Below are positions 1 to 5,458 of a stretch of 22,069 nucleotides of DNA, in pieces. The stretch's first letter is position 1. Each line of letters begins with the position of its first letter. This DNA comes from a virus. The notes beneath the pieces were generated by a model. It did no database searches. It was not told the DNA's origin and saw only the letters and a program-made list of their open reading frames with translations. The position numbers and the translations under genes were made by a program. The stretch spans positions 1 through 22,069 of IMG/VR virus record IMGVR_UViG_3300031999_000219, one strand, 5' to 3'.

Positions 1-40
1 CCATTTTTCCCTTAATAGCGGGATTCAATTCTTGGTTCAA

Positions 41-373
41 CTATTGCCTTCTACTTCCTTTTGAAAACCACACAGTCTTAAACTGTGATGTCGGTTTCCC
101 AACATAACGGTTTATTGGCTTCGCTGTACCGTTCTTTATGTACGTTCTTAAATCTTCAATATTAGCGAAGGTTACGCTATTCTGTTTATTGACTTGTGAG
201 TGGTAGGCTACACAACACTTCTTAGTTTGAAAAGACTTCAGAGGCGTATTTGAACAACTTAAGACTTTTTCATGTGTTCTAGGGTGGAATATATATTGTT
301 CATATCGATTGAGGCGGTTTTCAATTTCAGATACTTTTGAACCAAATTGTTGAACATCTTTATAGGTTGTCAT
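41..373 (-). CDS. Hypothetical protein, 110 aa
   Basis: I do not recognise this protein. It is 110 aa, basic, with three cysteines (one single, then a CC pair) and no hydrophobic segment. It begins with ATG at 373; AGGA lies about 10 nt upstream on the minus strand, and a TATA-like element (minus strand, 425-432) lies about 50 nt upstream, which suits an archaeal promoter with a short leader. The stop is TAG. It is the last minus-strand gene seen, downstream of TerL but separated from it by 346 nt of repeat-bearing DNA, so it is probably transcribed from its own promoter. A short HPRTHEK stretch near residue 31 is only vaguely reminiscent of nuclease motifs, and I would not assign a function from it. 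Confidence 0.6.
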   Translation of the reverse strand: MTTYKDVQQFGSKVSEIENRLNRYEQYIFHPRTHEKVLSCSNTPLKSFQTKKCCVAYHSQVNKQNSVTFANIEDLRTYIKNGTAKPINRYVGKPTSQFKTVWFSKGSRRQ

Positions 374-424
374 TTTTCCATGTCCTAATTTTTCCTTTTA
401 CAATAAACCATATAAACAAACAGG

Positions 425-438
425 AATATAAACCTATC
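425..438 (-). promoter_or_regulatory. Putative archaeal TATA/BRE element for the 110-aa gene
   Basis: On the minus strand this reads GATAGGTTTATATT, a purine-containing BRE-like stretch followed by a TTTATAT TATA box. It lies about 50 nt before the ATG at 373, giving a predicted start site near 400 and a leader of roughly 30 nt. The same 12-bp core occurs in opposite orientation at 540-551. Confidence 0.4.
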
Positions 439-485
439 GCAAATTAGGGTATTAGGAAGTTGAACATAGGTTACTTATAAGTCTA

Positions 486-589
486 TCCCAAAGACTTATA
501 TACCCACGTGTAAAACAGCTTGCATATATACCTTCTCCCATAGGTTTATATACCCCTGAAAATACTATCCGCCTTATAAGTCTTTGGGA
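486..589. repeat. 15-bp perfect inverted repeat, 74-nt spacing
   Basis: TCCCAAAGACTTATA at 486-500 is the exact reverse complement of 575-589. The left arm also forms a smaller inverted repeat with 476-484 (TATAAGTCT/AGACTTATA, 7-nt loop). CTTATAAGTCT is directly repeated at 474-484 and 573-583. Two of the three TATATACC elements lie wholly between the arms (525-532 and 547-554), and the first (497-504) straddles the end of the left arm. Confidence 0.75.
497..554. repeat. Three TATATACC elements (TATA-box-like)
   Basis: TATATACC occurs at 497-504, 525-532 and 547-554, with offsets of 28 and 22 nt. The outer two extend to TTATATACCC. On the plus strand the first is preceded by AAAGAC, resembling a BRE followed by an archaeal TATA box. 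No gene follows closely on the plus strand, so these may serve a short transcript, may act on the minus strand, or may be protein-binding iterons. Confidence 0.5.
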
Positions 590-719
590 ATCCCTAGAGT
601 TTAACTCTTAAGGTTCCTTTGGGTTGGTAGGGTGGGGGGGACTTAGAAGGTTCATGAATTGTTCAACTTTGAGTGAAACCCTGAATGTGATTACTACACA
701 GTAGATCTAAAAAGGTTTA

Positions 720-3032
720 CTAAATCCTACCACTTGAATGAAGAGAGTGTCTTCTCCTCTTATCTGTTTGATTAGGATCGTTGTTATCCTTAGTAATACC
801 GACTTTAAAGTACTCCTCTATGTCCGTGGCGAAAGAACCTTTACCCATGTCATTTTCATGAACAGCTAACATTAGAGCATCGACATAGTCATCATTTCTT
901 TTAGAGTTATATGTGTAATCCAAGAGTTGCTGTATGAGAGGTTGATGTTTCATTGAATCCCAGAATAACTTATGTTTCTCTATCAACATTCTGAGATTCG
1001 TAATCATTATGGATTTCTCGCCTTTAAAGGTAATAGGTTGAACTGGCAGACCTGTTGTCATTAATCGAGCATTCTCGCCTTTATCGGTAGAGTCTGTAAA
1101 AATCATATTAACTCCGTAAGTTAGACAAGTTTCTTTAATATCATCTTGCACCTTTCCTGGATCTTCCTTCAGAAAGTCTCTCATATAAAGTATTTCCCAT
1201 TCATCTTTCCGTTGTTGAACTATGATTAAAACTGTGGGAGCAGGGAAATTGTGAAGGATGCAAGGTTTCCCTTTCCTTCTAAATAATATGTATTCATTTG
1301 GTACTTCAATTCCGACATGGTAACCATCAAAATCTAGTTGTGAATGATTCTTCTTATTAGGCGAACTTTCTCTATTTAAGAGATGCAGTCTGTAACCTTT
1401 CTTTCCTCTATCTTCCACATAAGTTGTCTGCTTTCCTATCTTCAATGTTATTTCCTGTAAATCATCAACTAATTTCTTAGAGTAGGTATTGTATCGAAGC
1501 CCATCTTTATCGCCATCCCCTTTCATCATTGATACCTTAATTTTTTCTAAAAGATCTGGATGAAGTTCTTTATAAGAAGAAGGAATGTATTTCATATAGG
1601 AATTCCCTAATGTGGCGAAGAAATTCGAAAGTTTTCTGTCGGAAAATCTTATACCTATTTTGTGTTCATGTGGGTTTAATCTCATTCTTCCAAGCAATTC
1701 TTTTATTTCTTTCCTATATTCCGGATGAACTTCAGTTTGCCCTATTGTTATCCTATGCCCTCTATTTGTGAAATCTACTGAACCTTCAGCAAGGTACCAT
1801 CCTAAAAGACTTGCGAAATCATCTGCATTGAAACCATGTAAAAATCTAGGTCTCTTACCTTTGAATTTACCTTTCCTAATAAGGTAGTGATGGGAAAGAT
1901 CTTCCCCTAGCATATGATCATGAAGAAACTTCTTTTCCCTATCAAAGACAGGAATGTTGTGTCTCCATGCTCCTGCTATGGAAAGATTTGCATTCTCCCA
2001 TTGATCTATTAATCTTAAGGTTTTCTTTTTGTAAAATTTGGTGGGAATTTCCCATTCTAGGAAGTTGGTTTTCTTATTATAAGTCATTACTTCCTCAGAG
2101 AAAGGAGAACAAAAAGTATCTAATCTCTTCCAACCTGATTTTGTTAGAACTTCATGATCACCAGTTAGACAGTATCCCCAATCGATCCCGGCATATACAT
2201 TTAACCCTTCTATTCTTTGATAGGTAATATCACTCTTCTGACAAAGTTTCATATCCTCGATCCTGAAGACTTTTCCTTCCAATCTGTAGGGAATACCTTT
2301 GATTTCTGTCTGATAAGCATCTTCGGACATCATCTCTTTTAACATCCTCAGATGATCTGGAGGAAGACATAGTTCTGCATCCCAATTGAGGAAGACCCAA
2401 TCCTGACCAAGTCTCTTTCTCTTTTCCCATTGTTCTTCAATGAAGGAATATCCTGATCCCGGGGTAGTGGAAAAGATATGTCTTGCATATTTTGAAGTTG
2501 CAGTCATTGGTAGAGCTGCGTAGATAATACTATTCTCTACCTGTGCAGCTTCATCTACAATAAGAATATCTGGATGGTTCCCTCTTACCGACTTTTCAGA
2601 GGCTGGAAGAGGCATTACCCAACTTCCATCTTTGAAGTGAATCTCATCTTGAGTAGGTTCCTTTGCAAGTTGGTTCTCTAGATATGGAATCTTGTTTATT
2701 GCTTCCATAATGTATCCATAACATATCTTGGCCTGTTTTAAAGATCCTCCCAGAATTATAACTTTAATAGGTTTATTTTCAGCAATAGCAAAAACAAGTA
2801 AGTACCAGAGAGCAACAACGGCGAGGGCATGAGTTTTACCTATTCCTCTTCCGGCTACAATTCCAATATTCCTCTTTTCAAAGGATTCTATCTCTTTAAA
2901 GAAATCTTCTTGGAATGCCCTTGTCTTATGCCCTGTTACATATTCAAAGAAGGTAGTTAGAGATCCTCTCCATTCGATTACCTTTCTGACAAAATCTATC
3001 GTATTGTATGTTTTCCTAGTTTGATGAAACAA
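720..3032 (-). CDS. Terminase large subunit (TerL) interrupted by an intein
   Basis: This is the packaging motor ATPase and headful nuclease. The 770-aa precursor contains a 308-aa intein (residues 288-595), leaving a TerL of about 462 aa, the usual size. Visible motifs are Walker A AGRGIGKT (60-67), Walker B DILIVDEA (155-162), coupling motif STTPG (188-192), and the RNase H-like nuclease with GIDWG (D284), FTDSTD (D647) and NDDYVDAL (D718 region). The intein sits directly behind the first catalytic Asp motif, a typical conserved insertion site. The start is TTG at 3032, supported by GGAGAAAGGAA just upstream. It overlaps the end of the TerS-like gene by 17 nt, so the two are co-transcribed. 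Activity depends on intein splicing, and the downstream +1 residue is Phe (see the intein entry). Confidence 0.93.
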   Translation of the reverse strand: MFHQTRKTYNTIDFVRKVIEWRGSLTTFFEYVTGHKTRAFQEDFFKEIESFEKRNIGIVAGRGIGKTHALAVVALWYLLVFAIAENKPIKVIILGGSLKQAKICYGYIMEAINKIPYLENQLAKEPTQDEIHFKDGSWVMPLPASEKSVRGNHPDILIVDEAAQVENSIIYAALPMTATSKYARHIFSTTPGSGYSFIEEQWEKRKRLGQDWVFLNWDAELCLPPDHLRMLKEMMSEDAYQTEIKGIPYRLEGKVFRIEDMKLCQKSDITYQRIEGLNVYAGIDWGYCLTGDHEVLTKSGWKRLDTFCSPFSEEVMTYNKKTNFLEWEIPTKFYKKKTLRLIDQWENANLSIAGAWRHNIPVFDREKKFLHDHMLGEDLSHHYLIRKGKFKGKRPRFLHGFNADDFASLLGWYLAEGSVDFTNRGHRITIGQTEVHPEYRKEIKELLGRMRLNPHEHKIGIRFSDRKLSNFFATLGNSYMKYIPSSYKELHPDLLEKIKVSMMKGDGDKDGLRYNTYSKKLVDDLQEITLKIGKQTTYVEDRGKKGYRLHLLNRESSPNKKNHSQLDFDGYHVGIEVPNEYILFRRKGKPCILHNFPAPTVLIIVQQRKDEWEILYMRDFLKEDPGKVQDDIKETCLTYGVNMIFTDSTDKGENARLMTTGLPVQPITFKGEKSIMITNLRMLIEKHKLFWDSMKHQPLIQQLLDYTYNSKRNDDYVDALMLAVHENDMGKGSFATDIEEYFKVGITKDNNDPNQTDKRRRHSLHSSGRI
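1248..2171 (-). mobile_element. Intein with LAGLIDADG homing endonuclease in TerL
   Basis: The intein starts at Cys288 (CLTGDHEVLT, block A) and ends at ILHN595 (block G), preceded by a block F-like stretch VPNEYILFRRKGK. A block B-like segment carries His358 (AWRHNIPV). The endonuclease shows two LAGLIDADG-type helices: LLGWYLAEG (409-417) and MMKGDGDKDG (502-511), each with an acidic residue. Class 1 splicing needs Cys, Ser or Thr at the first C-extein residue, but the codon after HN is TTC (Phe) followed by PAPT. If the boundary is right, normal splicing should be blocked after the N-terminal acyl shift. Alternatively the boundary is non-canonical, or the host population is polymorphic at this codon. 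The homing endonuclease looks intact. Confidence 0.88.
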
Positions 3033-3597
3033 TTCCTTTCTCCTTCATGTGTTTTTCCAGATTGTCTAGGAAGGCCGTTCTACATTGAAGACAAAGATTC
3101 TTGGCAAAGAAATATAGAATTTTTACTAATTCAACTTCTGACATTATTGTCCCTGTCTGTAACTTAGAAGTTAATCTTTCACATGATTCCAAAGAAGCCC
3201 TATGTTCTCTATAGATTTCTGTTAAGACTCTTAGGGCCGAAGGATCAATATCCGACTTACCTTTATACGCTTCTATCGTTGTATCCAAGAGTTTTCTTAA
3301 CCCGTCCAAATTACCTCTAATTTCATTTACTATGTTAATAGCTTCCTTCCTTTCATCTTGAACAGCTTGATCAAGTTTTTCACTATTGGATAGAACTTTT
3401 GTATCATTTTCAGTGTAATGAAGAGTAAAGTGTCTCCAGAATGCTTTCCTCGAAATCTCTTCTCCTTTATCTGTTGCTTTCTTCTCAAAATCAACCCATG
3501 GTATAGTGTGTGCAGACTTCTGCCATTCTTCTTCATATACTATTCTATTCTTTGAAGTACAGATCTTGCACTTTGGTTCAAAGGTTCGTTCTGCCAT
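3016..3597 (-). CDS. Probable terminase small subunit (TerS-like), 193 aa
   Basis: This is probably the DNA-recognition subunit that works with TerL, which lies directly downstream and overlaps it by 17 nt. The N-terminus has CKIC (C10, C13) followed by a helix-turn-helix-like segment with SRKAFWRHFTLHY (49-61). This layout resembles the small phage proteins with a CxxC near the start and an S..AL.RH...H motif that precede TerL. The middle (65-150) is helical and charged, suiting oligomerisation. The C-terminus has a second cysteine pair (C169, C172) that could complete a zinc site with C10/C13. The ATG at 3597 is preceded by AGGG with a 5-nt spacer. The role rests mainly on position and the N-terminal pattern. 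Confidence 0.65.
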   Translation of the reverse strand: MAERTFEPKCKICTSKNRIVYEEEWQKSAHTIPWVDFEKKATDKGEEISRKAFWRHFTLHYTENDTKVLSNSEKLDQAVQDERKEAINIVNEIRGNLDGLRKLLDTTIEAYKGKSDIDPSALRVLTEIYREHRASLESCERLTSKLQTGTIMSEVELVKILYFFAKNLCLQCRTAFLDNLEKHMKEKGIVSSN

Positions 3598-3724
3598 CTT
3601 ATCCCTATGGATAGAACAATTCCTACATACTTAAGTGTCTCTAAGTGTCCACTCATTTATAGAAGGAGAAAGCATAAATACGTGTCGAGACATCTAACAT
3701 ATAGTAACTTGTGAGGGAAATTGT
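3598..3724. promoter_or_regulatory. Divergent control region with repeated TAAGTGTC operator-like sites
   Basis: This 127-nt region separates the minus-strand terminase cassette from the plus-strand regulator and portal. TAAGTGTC occurs at 3632-3639 and 3642-3649, exactly 10 bp (one helical turn) apart. TGTC-GA-GACA at 3683-3692 forms a short inverted repeat with the same TGTC core. AT-rich TATA candidates are TTTATAGA (near 3656) and CATAAATAC (near 3672). The adjacent ribbon-helix-helix protein is the obvious candidate to bind these sites and control both directions. Confidence 0.5.
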
Positions 3725-3970
3725 ATGGGTGGAACTCCGAGACAAACATTCCGTATTCCAGAACAGATCTGGAAGCAATTTATTGAGAAATGTAAAGGAA
3801 AGAATTCAAATGCTTCTGAGGTTCTTAGAGACTTCATAGAAGGAGTGGTCTCTGGAAAGATTAGTCTTGAAAGCATCATTGGTCGTAAGAAGAGTAAGGA
3901 TCTTTCGGACTTTGAGGAAGCAGCTAAAACTTGGTTTCAAACTCAACATATAGATTCAGAGGGAACCTAA
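3725..3970 (+). CDS. Ribbon-helix-helix (CopG/Arc-like) regulator, 81 aa
   Basis: This is a small DNA-binding protein of the ribbon-helix-helix fold. Strand RQTFRIP (6-12) would form the dimer ribbon that enters the major groove. Helix A (13-25) and helix B (SNASEVLRDFIEGVV, 28-42) follow, with the typical SxxxRxFI pattern. The C-terminal 40 aa are charged and unassigned. The ATG at 3725 has GAGGG about 8 nt upstream. The gene ends one base before the portal ATG, so regulator and portal are co-translated. It probably represses its own promoter and perhaps the divergent terminase promoter through the TAAGTGTC sites upstream. It could instead regulate host genes. Confidence 0.8.
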   Translation: MGGTPRQTFRIPEQIWKQFIEKCKGKNSNASEVLRDFIEGVVSGKISLESIIGRKKSKDLSDFEEAAKTWFQTQHIDSEGT

Positions 3971-5458
3971 ATGGGTAAAGAAAATACAGATAATGTTTTA
4001 GTGAGGGCTCTGAGAGGTTTAAAGAGAAGTCCTTCTGCATCAGATACTGGAATGATGGGCCAACTAGAGAAATTGATGTATGTTAAAAGAAAGGGAAAAG
4101 CTCCTACCGTAGAGAGGATTGGACCTTCTTCTATACTTATGCAAAGGGCTGAGATGTTATACAGGATGGAACCTTTGATCTTTTCCGGTGTCAATAAACT
4201 TACTAGAAGAATCTCCTCAGGAAGAATCTATTTCACAGGTGATGACGAAGTAGAAAATAAAGCTGCATTAGACTTTGCCTTTAAGATTAAATTACCATCG
4301 TCCCTCAATATGATAACAAAGGATGCTCTCATCTATGGATTTGGTGCTTTTGAGATTGTAAAGGCGAAAGGATTCATAGATTCATTAGAAATAATAGATC
4401 CGAAAACATTTGATTGGCAAAGAGAAGGAAGTGAAATGAAACTCGATGAGAGTGGAACACCAGTAGGATTTCGTACCTCTAAATTGGGAAGGTTGGAGGG
4501 CGAGAAATACACTCCTGAAGAGATTTTCCTTGTCAGATATTACACCATAGGTGAATACTGTTTAGGTATTTCTCCTCTTGAAGCTGCCTTTAAGACCGCT
4601 TGGATAAAGTTAAATCTTGAAGAGGCTCTTGGAGAGGCAATCTATAGACATGGTTATCCTATCTATTCATTTCAAGTAGGAACTGAAAAGAGTCCATATC
4701 AAGATATCACACCTGAAAAGATTAAACAGGCTAAGAAAATCATAGGTAACATGGACACAGCAACAGAAATAGTCTTGCCCTATTGGATAAAATTAGAAAT
4801 GTTGAAAGGTGGAGACACGGGAAACTTTGCTACATTATTGGAATACTTTGGAATGGAGATTCTTGCTGCTCTAGAGATGCCAAAGAGCTTTTCTACATCT
4901 TCATCTCCTGGGCAAAGAAATTCAGAAGAAATGGACTTCGAGAAAACAATTATGGCTCTTCAAGGAGAACTTATAAGGCAAACGATGGATCAAGTCTTGG
5001 AACCTTATTATGCGTCAAAGCATTTCAAGACGAAACCTTTGTTGAACTATGAGATTTATGCTCCTGAACTTCAGAATAGTAAACTTCGGAGACTTTCTGC
5101 TTATGCTAAGAATGGTCTGATAACTAGAACTTTAGATGTAGAGAATTCTCTAAGAAAAGCTGAAGGGTTTAAGACTAGAGAAGAACCATCCTTTGGTAAG
5201 GAAGGTAGAAGTACCAAATGTATCTTTGAACTTGGTGAATGCCCTATTAGAACAGAAGAAGCCCTTACTCTAGAGAAACTGGGAAGCTTCTGTAACATCT
5301 GCATTAAAAGACTTGAAGCAGAAAAGAAGACCCTGAAACCATCTGTTTCACTTCCACCCAGCCAACCTGAACCTACTCAACCTGTAGAAATTGAACCAGA
5401 GATTGTTCAACCAGATACAGTTCAGAAAGAGGTTAAGGCACGTGTCAAAAAACAATGA
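3971..5458 (+). CDS. Portal protein, 495 aa, with C-terminal four-cysteine tail
   Basis: This is the dodecameric portal at the capsid vertex through which DNA is packaged and ejected. Length and content match phage portals of the DUF935/SPP1 gp6 type: an N-terminal wing with ALIYGFGAFEIV (119-130) and IIDPKTFDWQ (141-150), then VRYYTIGEYCLGISPLEAA (188-206), then a clip/stem helix region with LEMPKSF (301-307) and FEKTIMALQGELIRQTMDQVLEPY (323-346 region). After residue 410 there is an extra tail with C417, C424, C441 and C444 (C-x6-C-x16-C-x2-C, a plausible zinc site), ending in a Pro/Glu-rich stretch. It starts one base after the regulator stop, with GAGGG as ribosome site, and its end overlaps the LonB start by 17 nt. 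Confidence 0.85.
   Translation: MGKENTDNVLVRALRGLKRSPSASDTGMMGQLEKLMYVKRKGKAPTVERIGPSSILMQRAEMLYRMEPLIFSGVNKLTRRISSGRIYFTGDDEVENKAALDFAFKIKLPSSLNMITKDALIYGFGAFEIVKAKGFIDSLEIIDPKTFDWQREGSEMKLDESGTPVGFRTSKLGRLEGEKYTPEEIFLVRYYTIGEYCLGISPLEAAFKTAWIKLNLEEALGEAIYRHGYPIYSFQVGTEKSPYQDITPEKIKQAKKIIGNMDTATEIVLPYWIKLEMLKGGDTGNFATLLEYFGMEILAALEMPKSFSTSSSPGQRNSEEMDFEKTIMALQGELIRQTMDQVLEPYYASKHFKTKPLLNYEIYAPELQNSKLRRLSAYAKNGLITRTLDVENSLRKAEGFKTREEPSFGKEGRSTKCIFELGECPIRTEEALTLEKLGSFCNICIKRLEAEKKTLKPSVSLPPSQPEPTQPVEIEPEIVQPDTVQKEVKARVKKQ

Larger units (their letters stand above)
374..719. other. Gene-free region with inverted repeats and TATA-like elements
   Basis: This 346-nt gap between TerL and the small unknown gene has no convincing ORF. 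It holds a perfect 15-bp inverted repeat (486-500 and 575-589), a perfect 12-bp inverted repeat interleaved with it (426-437 and 540-551), three TATATACC elements (497-504, 525-532, 547-554), a quasi-palindrome AGAGTT-T-AACTCT (596-608) and a G-rich run (621-640). The density of symmetric elements suggests a control region. Possible roles are tandem or divergent promoters, a replication origin, or a packaging (pac) or recombination site near the terminase genes. The sequence alone does not decide among these. Confidence 0.6.

Noticed and set aside
452-541. 29-aa minus-strand frame in the gene-free region
   Set aside because: Fully overlaps the inverted repeats and TATA elements; no coding character.
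5391-5441. Longer LonB start at TTG 5391
   Set aside because: No ribosome site and 68-nt overlap with the portal; GTG 5442 has AGAGGT at good spacing.
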